From Neoarius graeffei (Eukaryota; Chordata; Actinopteri; Siluriformes; Ariidae): a DNA stretch of 64,000 bases. Made by a program: the position numbers and the translations under genes. Shown one piece after another: positions 1 through 11,633 of the stretch. The notes below the pieces were generated by a model. The model saw nothing but the letters and a program-made list of their open reading frames with translations, had not been told where the DNA came from and did not search any database. The stretch covers positions 34,627,698 through 34,691,697 of the forward strand of contig NC_083577.1 of assembly GCF_027579695.1 (NCBI RefSeq), written 5' to 3'. Position 1 is the first letter of the stretch. Each line of letters starts with the position of its first letter.

Positions 1-13
1 AACTTTGGGGGGG

Positions 14-48
<35 letters not shown>

Positions 49-317
49 TGCCCTAGTAGTGACCACTTGCAGGAGAGCCTGAACTGGCTTTGACAGAGAG
101 AGATTTACCATTAACATTTACCCATGTTTCATTACTTACGTATCCCCCCCCCCCACCAGTCTCGCTTATATCAGAACGCAAGCAATCGAAAGAATAGGAC
201 GCTTATTATGAATGTTGACTTCAACAAACCCTGAAACAAGTCAGTAAAGGAGCAGTGTCTCTCCCCAGGGATTTCAAATAGCATCCTGGGAAACTGTCAT
301 TTTGAAATAGCATTTTG
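1..317. other. Non-coding, no recognised element
   Basis: This stretch begins with a long A run (about 17-45) and contains a C run near 147-156. I see no exon, terminal repeat or RNA gene. By gene order it should lie in a plekhm3 intron. Confidence 0.4.
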
Positions 318-2057
318 CTTCTTGAAAAATAGTGTCAAAATCCACCCTATAGGTTTCATAAATACGTTCAGTCGGTAAACAGGAAGTCGATGTGCGACAG
401 ACCTGAAAACGGTACACAAGGTACAGAACCCCAAGCTGAAACTCGATACCAAAGATCAAGCAGCTGTGATTTGTAGTTGCTGAGAAAAATGTTACGAAAA
501 TTTTGTAAATCCATGCTACGTTTTGTAAATACGTTCAGTCGGTAAACAGGAAGTCGATGTGCGACAGGTCTGAAAACGGTATACACGGTACAGAACCCCA
601 AGCTGAAGCTCGATACCAAAGATCAAGCAGCTGTGATTTGTAGTTGCTGAGAAAAACATTACGAAAATTTTGCAAATCCATGCTATATATGTTTCGTAAA
701 TACGTTCAGTCGGTAAACAGGAAGTCGATGTGTGACAGACCTGAAACGGTACACAAGGTACAGAACCCCAAGCTGAAGCTCGATACCAAAGATCAAGCAG
801 CTGTGATTTTGTAGTTGCTGAGAAAAACGTTACGAAAATTTTGTAAACCCACTCTATACGTTTTGTAAATACGTTCAGTCGGTAAACAGGAAGTCGATGT
901 GCGACAGACCTGAAAACGGTATACACGGTACAGAACCCCAAGCTGAAGTTCGATACCAAAGATCAAGCAGCTGTGATTTTGTAGTTGCTGAGAAAAACGT
1001 TACGAAAATTTTTAACTCCATGCTATAGGTTTTGTAAATACATTCAGTTGGTAAACAGAAAGTCGATGTGCGACAGGTCTGAAAATGGTAGACACGGTAC
1101 AGAACCCCAAGCTGAAGCTCGATACCAAAGATCAAGCAGCTGTGATTTGTAGTTGCTGAGAAAAACGTTACGAAAATTTTGTAAATCCATGCTATGTTTT
1201 GTAAATACGTTCAGTCAGTAAACAGGAAGTCGATGTGCGACAGGTCTGAAAACGGTATACACGGTACAGAACCCCAAGCTGAAGCTCGATACCAAAAATC
1301 AAGCAGCTGTGATTTGTAGTTGCTGAGAAAAACATTACGAAAATTTTGTAAATCCATGCTATATGTTTTGTAAATACGTTCAGTCGGTAAACAGGAAGTC
1401 GATGTGTGACAGACCTGAAACGGTACACAAGGTACAGAACCCCAAGCTGAAGCTCGATACCAAAGATCAAGCAGCTGTGATTTTGTAGTTGCTGAGAAAA
1501 ACGTTACGAAAATTTTGTAAACCCACCCTATACGTTTTGTAAATACGTTCAGTCGGTAAACAGGAAGTCGATGTGCGACAGACCTGAAAGCGGTATACAC
1601 GGTACAGAACCCCAAGCTGAAGCTCGATACCAAAGATCAAGCAGCTGTGATTTTGTAGTTGCTGAGAAAAACGTTACGAAAATTTTGTAAACCCACCCTA
1701 TACGTTTTGTAAATACGTTCAGTCGGTAAACAGGAAGTCGATGTGTGACAGACCTGAAAACGGTACACAAGGTACAGAACCCCAAGCTGAAGCTCGATAC
1801 CAAAGATCAAGCAGCTGTGATTTGTAGTTGCTGAAAAAAACGTTACGAAAATTTTGTAAATCCATGCTACATGTTTTGTAAATACGTTCAGTCGGTAAAC
1901 AGGAAGTCGATGTGCGACAGGTCTGAAAATGGTATACACGGTACAGAACCCCAAGTGGCTATGATTTGTGGTTGCTGAGAAAAAAAGGGTGCTTCAGACG
2001 GACGGACAGAGGTAAACCAGTATACCCCCTTCCTTCGGAGTGGGGGTATAAATAATT
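318..2057 (+). repeat. Tandem array of ten ~169-bp units ending in a hairpin (Helitron/HINE-like)
   Basis: The motif GTTCAGTCGGTAAACAGG or a close variant recurs near 366, 534, 704, 872, 1040, 1208, 1378, 1547, 1716 and 1886, a period of 168-170 bp over ten units. The last unit is cut short and followed by a GACGGACGGACAG tract (about 1997-2010) and then a hairpin with arms TATACCCCC and GGGGGTATA (about 2021-2050). Tandem core units, then an ACGG-type tract, then a terminal stem-loop is the architecture known for non-autonomous Helitron/Helentron-type elements (HINE, DINE, pearl). The assignment is by architecture only. The open frames across the array on the minus strand are artefacts of the period being close to a multiple of three. 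Confidence 0.7.
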
Positions 2058-3154
2058 AGAAAAACAAGCTACAGTTCACTAAAACTGAAAGAAAACACGG
2101 GACAACTCCCATGTCATGTCCATCACTGTAGCCCAAGCATCCATCAAGATTAGAATCTGAAGAACGCTTTGCAAAATGTCCTCCAGGCATCAGCGCAGAG
2201 TTACTAATAAATACGCAGTTGTTCTACTATGCTATTCACTCCTAGATCCCTCTTTTCTTCTTGGCACTCGAACAACAACTGTGTAATTCACATTAGTCTA
2301 GACGATGTCAATTTTAGGATAAGAAGTGACAAGCACTACCGGGCAGGTGTAATGAAGCACTTTGAGTCACACAACTGTGGGTTTAGTCTGAGGGCTGCAA
2401 TTAATCAATTTTATCTGAACGACTGAGCACAGGATTAAGCCCATGCGATACCTCGAAGAAAAGGTGACGCTGATTACATCAATGTTGAGCTGCCCCATAC
2501 TGTGCAATTACCTTAATGAAGGCTAGCGAGACCGGTTAACAGGACTGAAAAAGGGAGTCCGTGCATTTCGTTCCCCACGGTCCGGACTGGCGTTTGTGCC
2601 ATTCCCCATGCTGACTAATGCCTTTTCACTCATATGCTAATCCTCTTAATATCAGGGCTAATTGGGACCCACTCTTTCACAGCATTGTGCCCATTTTGTC
2701 ACAGAATTGCATTATCCTACTATTACCATCTTTGTCGAGGATCTCTTTCAAATTCAGATTCACGCTTCGCCCAAACAAATGAACATGGCAACAAACAAAC
2801 AAACAAAAAAACAAACAAACAAACCAAACACTGACCAAATCCAGGCACTTGTTGCTGTAATACTGCTAATGAAATCTAATCAGCCCCGACCTCGACTCAA
2901 TCCAGTTCTTTCTCTTTGATAAAAAAAAAAGGAGACGGAGCTGAATGATTGAGCAGCAGGTGTGGCGTGGGAGACGATAAATAGAAAAGACTGGATAATA
3001 CAGGAAAAATAAATAAATAAATAAATAAATAAATAAAAAGGAATGACACTGAAGTGCACGAAGGGTTATTGGAGCTTACCTGAACAGGTACAAATCATTA
3101 CAATGACGTGTCTGAAATGAATATACAGATGACGGAACAACAAATCATCCTCAC
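2058..3154 (-). other. Putative plekhm3 intron sequence
   Basis: This lies downstream, in transcript sense, of the splice donor at 3154. It holds a CAAA/AAAC-type microsatellite at about 2784-2824, an A run near 2920 and an (AAAT)n tract at about 3007-3038. The rest has no repeat signature that I recognise. Confidence 0.5.
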
Positions 3155-3605
3155 CTTCCATTTGATCATTCAATGCCATGTTCTTAAGCGTGTTCTTGTC
3201 AATGGCTGGCACGCCATTATCCGTGTACGTCCGGTAGTTGACATCTGACCGTGATCTGTTATGCCCTCGTTTGAAGGCCCCACTGGATGAACTGGTAGAA
3301 TTGGTCTCTTTGGCATGGGCTGCCAAATCATTGGTAGAGCGGGCTCGGTTCCTCTTGCTGCTCTTTAGGCCCAAAACGCTGAAGGATGTTTGTTCGGCCC
3401 AGGCTAGGTGGTGAGACGATATCTCCAGTTGTTCTCCAGGCAGCAACCCCCATACCCCACTGGAGTTCAACTTGTCCAGAGTTGACGCCTCTTTTAATTT
3501 TGGAGGGCAAACTTGCCCAGTTTCTTGACCACTGTCCAAGCAGTGCAGGTAGTCCTCGGTCGCCTCAAGGGCTGGACTGATGTCCTCAACCTCTGTTCCC
3601 TCCAT
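3155..3605 (-). CDS. plekhm3: PLEKHM3, first coding exon (N-terminal ~150 residues)
   Basis: PLEKHM3 is a pleckstrin-homology and RUN/zinc-finger-type adaptor of the PLEKHM family, described as a scaffold in muscle differentiation and endomembrane traffic. The frame starts at ATG 3605-3603 and begins MEGTEVEDISPALEATED, very close to the start of mammalian PLEKHM3 as I remember it. Near the middle it has RNRARSTNDL followed by FKRGHNRSRSDV, matching the Ser/Arg-rich block RPRSVNDL...GHARSRSD of the mammalian protein. It ends at a good donor (GGTGAGG, minus strand, g at 3154) in phase 1, after 150 codons plus one base. The PH domains and C-terminal zinc-binding region are in later exons outside the window. 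The next codon upstream in frame is GTG, so I chose ATG 3605. Gene order with idh1, both minus, agrees with other vertebrates. Confidence 0.85.
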
Positions 3606-4633
3606 CACCTCGACAGTCTTTGCACCAGAGAAGAGGTGGAGGGACAGAGATGGCGGATGGATTCCTTGTACTTGTGAACTTAGGAAGGAGGCAATCCACA
3701 GGTCTCAAGAAGGATGAACCATCTGCCATCTAGGCCCAAGAAGAAGCCTGGCAAAACTGGCTTTCCTTGAAGGCTCAAATCCCTTCCCGGCACAGTTAAG
3801 AAGGCATGGCTTGATGTGCCAACAGTTGCGCTGACAGTTGTTTGAAGAAAAGTGGTGGCTAAGATTTGTTCGATCCCATCCTGGCGCTGTTTAGCCTAGG
3901 TGTTGTATGCATTCAAGTCAGGAGGCAGCAATATCTCAATGAAAGGGACTGAAATGTGGTGCAAGGAGCAATGGTCCACCCAAGGCTTCAACATCCTGCA
4001 GCAAAGTAAAATGGACAAAAGAAGTACGTTAGATTCTCCTTCTGGTCCTGTTCTAACATCAAGGTTCAATCTAAGAAGTTGACGTTATTATAATACGACT
4101 GCAGCTCCTGCAACAAACAGGTTTCAATGTTTTCTGCCTCAGTGACTAGAAAGTCAGCATCCTGGCCTGGTTTAATCATTTCACTTGCCTCAGGTACTTA
4201 CCTGAAACTAAGGAATATGTATTTTACCTGGGTTTCGACGTGGTCAGATCATCTCGCTGTACTTGGCTGAGGTTCTCCATTGTCTATTGCTATTTCTTTC
4301 CATGTCATGCTGTCTTCTACCTAGACTCTTGCAGGTTTCCCCCTCTCTCACACTGACATCCATTTCCTCTGCCTGTGCTTTCTGGCTCATAGTCTTTCGC
4401 TTTCTTAAGGCCATGCATTATTTAGAGGTTATTACATCACCTCTGGCCAATGCCGGAACAGCACATTCAGCATCCCTGGGGGTGTGTGTGAGAAAGAGGG
4501 ATGGATTAATGGATAAGGGATGAGCTCAGAAATCTGCCGCAGCACGAGGTTCTGCATTTATACTGAACTCACACTGAACAGAAAACGGTAACCTAATCCT
4601 CTGGCCAAGAAACTGTCTGAAGCACACTAAACC
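3606..4633 (-). other. plekhm3 5' flank (untranslated region or intron)
   Basis: The first tens of bases upstream of the ATG are probably 5' untranslated sequence or the end of the preceding intron. A pyrimidine-rich stretch lies on the minus strand around 3630-3650, but I cannot fix an acceptor. No promoter element and no repeat family is evident, so this may be unique sequence. Confidence 0.35.
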
Positions 4634-4913
4634 TTAAAGCATATACGCAGAACCATGGCCTCACTTTTTGTTTATATATGCCTTGAGACCTCAAGAAGGG
4701 CACAGGAATAGTTTTAAGCATTAACAATAAAGCTAATATAATCATTTTTACGATTAAAATAATTCATATACCGATAGGTTGCGGTCTGAGTGAATGACCT
4801 TGATGTCCATAACGTCACAGCAGGAAGTCTATCGGTCTCATCGCCACTTCCGCTATACTAAAACACAGAGCTGACTGCAACTCCGATTCTCCATTTTGAG
4901 CTAATTTATCGCC

Positions 4914-5148
4914 ATGCCACGTAGATGTGTTGCTGGTGGGTGCAGCAATATGACAGAAGCTGGATTTACATTGCATTCATGGCCCAAGAATGTTCAAACT
5001 GCAAAGATTTGGACGTGTTTTGCAAGAAGTTCATGGGCACATTGGGCGCCTACGAAGTGGTCTCTCCTCTGCACATTTTACTGAAGACTCGTACGAGACG
5101 TCTGATCTGTTGAGGAGTGTTGCCTATAAGCCCGTATTGTAAGAGGGT
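4914..5148 (+). pseudogene. THAP zinc-finger exon, frameshifted
   Basis: Translation from ATG 4914 gives MPRRCVAGGCSN, the C-x4-C start of a THAP zinc finger, then a Trp-containing segment. The second half of the finger (the C-x2-HF part and TEDSYETSDLL) is found in another frame. The break falls just before the conserved His-Phe, at about 5070-5080, and a short deletion there would explain it. THAP domains bind DNA and occur at the N-terminus of P-element-, Kolobok- and ISL2EU-type transposases. This copy cannot make an intact finger. Confidence 0.7.
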
Positions 5149-5424
5149 GCAGTACCAACAATTAAAGGAAAAGAAAACTACAAGAAAAGGAAAGTATTTA
5201 TTTTTATAGATTTTTTTTTTTAAAGGAAAGTGAGTTCAGTTGCATCAGTTCTCCCAGAGCATGAGCTGAGGGTTGTTGCTAAAACCCGGGACAGAACAGG
5301 ACGAGACATATCGCTCAGGCAGTGGCCTCCCCGTGGTTGTTGCTAAAACCGGTGACGTCCCGTCCCGGGTTTTAGTAATTGCCTGAGCCGAGCAGTAATG
5401 GCGGAGTAACTCAGTCTGGAGAAA

Positions 5425-5599
5425 ATGGAGAATGAGTGGACCAGCCGTCTGATTTCTCCACTGGATATGCTTGCCTCAGCAGCAATATCTCACCCTTACG
5501 TGGAAGAAGCGAATGAACAGAGAACTGAACGAACTGAAAGTCAGATTGTTTCAAAACAAAGCCACAAGATCGGCCTTCAAGAAGCGAGAACACAGACGG
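5425..5599 (+). pseudogene. Possible second exon of the same THAP element
   Basis: An open frame from ATG 5425 ends at a consensus donor (GGGTAAGC, g at 5600). It includes KQSHKIGLQ, which resembles the segment following the THAP finger in THAP-type transposases. The family resemblance is weak and from memory, so this may instead be chance coding capacity. Confidence 0.35.
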
Positions 5600-6184
5600 G
5601 TAAGCTCCGACTCTCATTTGGATACAAAACAAAAAAAAAAAAAACAAGTTTACCCGCATTTAAATTAATACATGTAACTTGTATTGTGTTTAAATTACCA
5701 GTATAAGATTATTTAATATTTGCTTCAGAATGTGATTGTCTCAGTTCATCTGATTATTTAATTCGCCTTTTACGTTTTATCAGTGAAAATGCATGCATGT
5801 ACATGTATGTTGCATAAATTATAGCACCCATCCTGTTTTAATGAGAGTCAACCCACAATCAATGAAGTCAAATCAGTCTTAGTTGAGCAAGTCGGTAATG
5901 GTATTTCTTACTTTCACCGTAAATTTTTTATTTATATGACTTTGGTCTATAGCTGTAAAAGGCCTCGGCCTTAAAACCGGTTACCGCTGTGACGTCACGC
6001 ACTCAGGGCTGGCTGGCTCAGTGGGGCGGGGCAGCTCCAATGCCAACTTTGCGGTCGATTTTATCTCTCAAAAAAATATATATATTTTTTTAAATTCCCC
6101 ATTTATGCAGCATACAAGAGTCAAGAATGGAGATGCTATCCACTCAGAAACTTATTTAAAAATAAAAGGTTCTGCGTATCTCCT

Positions 6185-6555
6185 TTAACAACAAGTCTTT
6201 GGGTTTCACAAGGTGACACGCAAAGCAGGACCAGTTGCACCAGCTACAAAACAAGCCTCGGCCAAATTAGATCTTGGGCACAGTCGTGACGGCACATGAA
6301 CAGCATTCGGCATCTCCGAGAGACATTTTCTGCCACAAAACTTGCAGGATGCATCCTCGAGGATAATGTATTGGTCCTGGCACTGAAGCCTCCTGTAGAG
6401 ATGCAGAGGCACTTGCTGTTTTTAGCTTTCTCACAGCATGTATTCACACTCAGTTACACTAGCAGAGCAGAGCTCTACACTATACATCTCTACACAGAGT
6501 CTGGTGATTTGAACACTAATTATGAGAAGGAATCCTTCTTCAAAAACAGAGCATA
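6185..6555. other. Unassigned sequence
   Basis: Open frames exist on both strands here. The minus strand reads a Cys-rich stretch (ASCKFCGRKC), but there are no splice signals or family match that I can defend. It lies between two transposons and is probably repeat-derived. Confidence 0.25.
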
Positions 6556-7222
6556 CACTATATGGCCAAAAGTTTGTGGACACCTGACCACCACATTTAC
6601 TTGTGTTTTCTGAACATCCCAGTCCAGATTTACTCACCTTTTGTTATAATAAGCGCCACTCTTCTGGGAAGGCTCTTCACTAGATTTCGGAGTGTGGCTG
6701 TGGGGATTTGTGCTCATTCAGCCACAAGAGCATCAGCGAGATCAGGTAGAGAAAGGAAATTGTAATGCTACAGCATACATAGACATTCGAGACAACTCCG
6801 TGCATCTCCACCCATCCATCTTGGCACATCACTACAGTGAAGTGGCTGCGCTGACGGCTTCAGCCATCAAAGTGTCTAGGGAACATTACAGTAGTGGTTT
6901 CCCGTTGCCTTTTACTGGATTATTATAGAGGTTTTTTTCCTCTCAACCATTCACAGTCACATTCACACCTACGGTCAATTTAGAGTCACCAGTTAACCTA
7001 ACCTGCATGTCTTTGGACTGTGGGGGAAACCGGAGCACCCGGAGGAAACCCACGCGGACACGGGGAGAACATGCAAACTCCACACAGAAAGGCCCTCGCC
7101 GGCCGCTGGGCTCGAACCCGGACCTTCTTGCTGTGAGGCGACAGGGCTAACCACTACACCACATCTAACTTTGTGAACACAGTTTGAAGGTCAAGCGTCC
7201 ACATACCTTTGACCATATAGTG
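6556..7222 (+). mobile_element. Non-autonomous Tc1-like element (TATGGCCAAAAGT family)
   Basis: The ends are CACTATATGGCCAAAAG and its inverse CCATATAGTG, flanked by TA on both sides (6554-6555, 7223-7224), as expected for Tc1/mariner target choice. There is no transposase frame. A truncated SINE is nested in the right half. Relatives lie at about 25050-26212, 30326-31205 and 39390-39818. Confidence 0.75.
6943..7166 (-). repeat. DANA/Mermaid-type tRNA-derived SINE, truncated
   Basis: Reading the minus strand, the tRNA-like head (pol III B box GGTTCGAGCCC) and the conserved TTTGCATGTTCTCC and TCCAAAGACATGCAGG core are present. The copy stops within the GTGTGAATG region and lacks its 3' tail. 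Confidence 0.85.
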
Positions 7223-7612
7223 TATCACGAGATGAAGTAACAGATTTAAGATATTCTTAAAGTATCCTAAATGCTAAACTTCACTGTATTTACTTACAAC
7301 TTTAAAGGTGCCCTTCCACCAAAAACGTTTAATACTGGCTCTTTTTGAAATACCATAGTTCACTCCGAGTTGCATATGCATGCGGAAATGTAATTCTACT
7401 CCCATTCCCTGTATTAGCTTATGAAAGAAAAAACGAGTTAACCTGAAAAAGCCCTATGAACTTATGTCACTTCAACAATTAGTATTCATGGCCTCGCCCA
7501 CCTTGGCTGGCAACCGCCCCCGGGAAGAAAGTTTGGATTTAAGCGCGAGGAGAGATAGCAGAGCCCATCTCGTCAGTAGCTAACGAAGAGGACCTAACAG
7601 CAAGTTGAAAAC

Positions 7613-7885
7613 ATGGCTGAACAAGTTCGTGCCTGTGTTATTTGTGGCAGTAACACATCAACGTTGCATTTCTTGCCCAAGATAGAAGAGCTAAAGAAGA
7701 AATGGTTGGAATTTATCTTTGGAACACCACCAGCGAAGTATAATGCAGCGTTAGTACTGTGTTCTGATCATTTCAACCACAGTGACTTTTCAAACTTCGG
7801 TGCCTTCAGTAGTGGTTTTGCTTCGAGGTTGTTTTTAATCCCTGGATCTGTACCGTCAAGACGATCGACCACCAGCTCACAAGCT
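7613..7885 (+). CDS. THAP-like zinc-finger exon, open
   Basis: ATG 7613 opens 91 codons ending at a consensus donor (GTAAGT from 7886). The finger residues read Cys8-x2-Cys11, Trp31, Pro40 and Cys50-x2-His53-Phe54, with IPGSVPS near residue 77 in place of the usual AVPT box. That is the C2CH pattern of a THAP DNA-binding domain. The spacing before the second Cys is shorter than usual. The exon is undamaged, but no downstream transposase exon is visible, so it is probably a stranded first exon of a Kolobok-type transposase. Confidence 0.6.
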
Positions 7886-8357
7886 GTAAGTAAAACATGA
7901 ACTTTTTGCTTGAAGGTTTTTGTTACAAAATAGCATGTTCATATTCTCCACGTTAGCATGCATGACATGGTCACAAGCTAGGCAGCGATGAGAGTTTTCC
8001 GCTTTTCGGCGGATTTCCGCTTTTTCTGAGTAAAAAAAACGACCTTTTTATATTATGCCAAATCCGTTGAGAATTTTTTTTTATTAATTTCGGGGGGTTG
8101 GGGTATGTTCCTTCATGCTGTTCAAACTTTATTAACTCCAACGATGTTTACACATTATTTGTAAGTCGCCATCTTTAGTCTCATTGAATGTGATGCAAAA
8201 TTCGTGTTATCTACATTGTTATTGGTCAAAACATCGACGTCGAGACCATAATAGCCAATCAAAACCGTTTTTACAAAGACACCCACATCTGCTTGTTCTG
8301 ACCCACTGGAGGTAGCGTCACAGTGCTGTTAGCCAATCAGAGGTAACACGTTTACAT

Positions 8358-8730
8358 CTCATCTTATTATCTCTAGCCGCTTTATCCTGTTCTACAGGGT
8401 CGCAGGCAAGCTGGAGCCTATCCCAGCTGACTACGGGCGAAAGGCGGGGTACACCCTGGACAAGTCGCCAGGTCATCACAGGGCTGACACATAGACACAG
8501 ACAACCATTCACACTCACATTCACACCTACGGTCAATTTAGAGTCACCAGTTAACCTAACCTGCATGTCTTTGGACTGTGGGGGAAACTGGAGCACCCGG
8601 AGGAAACCCACGCGGACACGGGGAGAACATGCAAACTCCGCACAGAAAGGCCCTCGCCAGCCACGGGGCTCGAACCCGAACCTTCTTGCTGTGAGGCGAC
8701 AGTGCTAACCACTACACCACCGTGCCGCCC
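8358..8730 (-). repeat. DANA/Mermaid-type SINE, full length
   Basis: This is a complete head-to-tail copy on the minus strand. It is bounded by a 12-bp target duplication, ACACGTTTACAT, at 8346-8357 and 8731-8742, so it is a true retroposition event. Confidence 0.92.
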
Positions 8731-8763
8731 ACACGTTTACATGTCATGAATATTAATGAGTAA

Positions 8764-10238
8764 GGCCAAAAAAAAAAAAGTGTTTCTTTTTCCGGTTACC
8801 CGACCGACCCTAAACTTTTTTTTCGTTTTTTTTCCCAGTCGCGACTTTTACATATAACCCAACCGCGTGAACCGGAAGTTTGTGTCACTCACTGGGAAAA
8901 TCAGGGCTTTCCACAAGCGCCGGCTGCCGGCCATACAGCTGACTACACAATTAAGTCCAGCCGGCTACTTTAATGACTTATTTTTGTAGCCCACAGGCTC
9001 CAAATATTAATTTTCGATTTTAATAAAATTAAATGTTTATCTAACTGACTGACAATAATGTCAAACTGAACCGCACTCATTTAAGTTGTGATTCGCGCTG
9101 TTTGTACCGATAATAACCACAAATTCCCCGCAGACTTCGTTGATCAGGGGAGAGTAACTCATCCGCGGCCCCAACATGTGGTGTGCGCGCGCACTCGGCG
9201 GAGGCAGTAGTGTGTCGGGGCCGTCGGAGGGAACAGAAGCAGAGATAACGCTTATTGTGTCTTTCACCTAGAGACATGATTCAAACTTTAAAACGGAGAC
9301 AAAATTCTCCTGTGTGGATCTGGCATTCAACTTTTTTGCTGGGTTCTATACTTTTTGATCAGTCACAGATCAAACACCATGAGCAAATCTGGAGAAATTC
9401 AGACTTTATAATGGGGGTCTATTGCGTTACACACCAGTGGAGCTCAGGAGTTTAGAGTGGAGGCAGCCTGAAAAAAAAAAAGCTCTAACTTTCTCATTTA
9501 AACTGTTTTCTCAGCCACAATTTTCACTCTACACACACAACTTTCTCAAAAGTTGTAGTCACACATTGTGTGAATCAAGACAAGTGTCTCCTTGAGCGAT
9601 AGGATTTACAGTTTTTGAATGAGAAGCCTGAAAGTAAGGAGAGGACAGCCGCGCTCTCCCATAGACTCACATTATAAACGTGGCAGCGCTTTGACTGCAA
9701 AATCAGAAAAGTCACTTGTTTTTAACTTGCTCTAGTGTCCACATTTTTTTTTACACTAGGGACAAAAAAAATTACATTAATGTGTTCATGGGAGCCTTGT
9801 AGCGCTCAATGTGAAAATTTTGTGAATAGCTCCTTTCATTTCCGTGTAAATCAGCGTTGTTCGAGGAGAGGGAACTCTGAGAAAAAGCGCTCTTTGCTTG
9901 TTATATTGTGTCTTTTCCCTGCACCGTTACCAAGGTGACGAGCTGCACTCAGGGAGCAGAGAGGGGCGGGGCTGCTCTCTCTCTCTCTCTCTCTCTCATG
10001 GTGTATTGAGCTGTTATATTTACAGAAAAATTCATGTTAAAAGGTGTCTCATGCTGTATCAGATTCATCAGAAGGTGGTAACTCAGGTGACCTGCAAAGA
10101 AATTCATTACATTTTGTGAAATTATTCCTGTCTAAATATAGGTTATGGCAGCCATCTTGGAAAAAAAAATGCCTGCCTACCGACCCTAGTTTTGAAATCT
10201 ACATAACCGGAAACACACACTTTTTTTTTTTTTTGGCC
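8764..10238 (+). mobile_element. Harbinger-like non-autonomous element
   Basis: The termini are GGCC followed by an A run and GTGTTTC...CCGGTTA at the left, and their inverse TAACCGGAAACACAC with a T run and GGCC at the right. A 3-bp TAA duplication lies at 8761-8763 and 10239-10241. A 3-bp TWA target is typical of PIF/Harbinger. The interior holds a (CT)n tract (about 9979-9997) and no transposase frame. Confidence 0.7.
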
Positions 10239-10409
10239 TAAGAGCTGAAATCCTGTCGTTCTCCCGCCACCCACTCCTCCACCAAACTAGAACAGCTTGA
10301 AACAGGAGAACCACAGCATTTTTTTCACCAAAACTGGCTCACAGGGCATTTCATTCATACTAGAGACCACCGCACAATTAATGAAAAAACGATGCAATGA
10401 GGCCTTTAA

Positions 10410-11629
10410 GTGACTTTCCATGACGTTTTAAAGATAACGAAATGCTGTTAAAAAGAACGCTGAAGATGCCACTTTGTTCATGTTACTAAAGTTAACGTGT
10501 AAATATACTTAGTCACTACTACATTTAAGAATCCCAATAAAGGGTCTTAAACTCACTAGCAGTGTGGGAAATAAGGCCAGACCGGTGGGCATTGACTGGT
10601 AATTTTCGCTTTTGTCCATCTGTATTTCAAAAATATCAAACTAGATGGCCCATAAAAAAAATGTTTAAAAATTGTAAAGATGCATGTCTCATCTACTTCT
10701 AATTTTCTTCCAAATGCTACACTGGATGAATACATTATGTCGTAACGTGACCGGTGATTGGCCGATCACGGACGCTCTCGATGAACGACAAGTCGCCTCT
10801 CATCAGCGAGTAGGAGTGCATTCTGGCATGACACCACAGGACACTCCTTATAAGCTGGGTATTTACCACGAACATTAAAAGAAAATAGACTACTACAGGT
10901 TTTGGACCTTGACAAAATATTGTTTTTTTCCCCCATCGTATTTTCACCCTCTGGGGTCGAGAACTTCTCCAGTGAAGCTCGGCAGGTTTAGAATGAGTAG
11001 GTCATGTATTTAGATAAATATCTTCACGAGTTTACAAGCATGATAAACATCCTGACAGAAACTTTATACTTTCCTATGCTCCCACTGCCAAATATTATTA
11101 GATTTGTTAAATGATCCAAATTAGACGAAACATAAAACTTGTCCCCTTCCTCAGTCACACCGGAATCGGAGCGCCGAGTGCCCACTTACGCATTCATAAA
11201 AGACTGTTGCCATGGTAACGGCATGATAATCACTTTCACTCTTTTGGTTTCGATTGGTTTCTCTTTCGCCGTGTTTTCTTCTATTTTCTAAGTTCTAGTC
11301 CAGCAGATTTGAGTCTGAATGCCAAATGATATGATCGTGTCTAGTGTTGAGTCATTTTAAAAGTCATTTTGTGACAAAGTTACTTGGAATCTCGGACTCA
11401 AAATCTTTATTATGTAAGAAGAGTTGTATTGTTAATTACTAAAATTTCTGGATATACTTATTGTAAACATAGTATAAAAACAGTCATTGTTGACATCATG
11501 TATAATGAGTGTTATTATAGTATACACACGAGTACCTGTAAGTTGTAACCAACTGGAACATCTTTGCCCCCCATACTTTGTTCTAGACATGGAACTGACC
11601 TGTGTGCTACTGTTTTCTTGGGTAGAACT
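10410..11629. other. No gene or element recognised
   Basis: This is AT-rich sequence with scattered short open frames only. I see no terminal repeats, splice-flanked exons or SINE. Confidence 0.35.
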
Positions 11630-11633
11630 TTAA

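Larger units (their letters stand above)
4638..6184 (+). mobile_element. Kolobok-like DNA transposon remnant with THAP exon
   Basis: TTAA occurs immediately outside both ends (4634-4637 and 6185-6188). The termini are inverted: AGCATATACGCAGAACC at the left and GGTTCTGCGTATCTCCT at the right. TTAA target duplication plus a THAP-encoding exon is the hallmark of the Kolobok superfamily. It carries a broken THAP exon at 4914 and a possible second exon at 5425-5599. Around 5270-5390 the motif GGTTGTTGCTAAAACC occurs twice, and a GTGACGTC box occurs near 5353. Confidence 0.7.
7306..10405 (+). mobile_element. Kolobok-like element with nested insertions (right end tentative)
   Basis: The left end is AGGTGCCCTTCCACC preceded by TTAA (7302-7305), and a THAP exon follows 300 bp in. 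A candidate right end is ...GAGGCCT followed by TTAA (10406-10409), but its inverted match to the left end is weak. A SINE (8358-8730) and a Harbinger-like element (8764-10238) are nested inside. Without them the element would be about 1.2 kb. Confidence 0.45.

Noticed and set aside
368..1954. Series of minus-strand open frames of 60-147 codons across the first 2 kb
   Set aside because: They repeat with the ~169-bp unit, have no family resemblance, and exist only because the unit length is near a multiple of three.
318..2057. Possible CRISPR array
   Set aside because: The units are contiguous ~169-bp tandem repeats without unique spacers, in a vertebrate genome.
6206..6447. Cys-rich minus-strand frame possibly encoding a zinc finger
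   Set aside because: The Cys spacing fits no known finger and two overlapping frames are equally open. I could not support a call.
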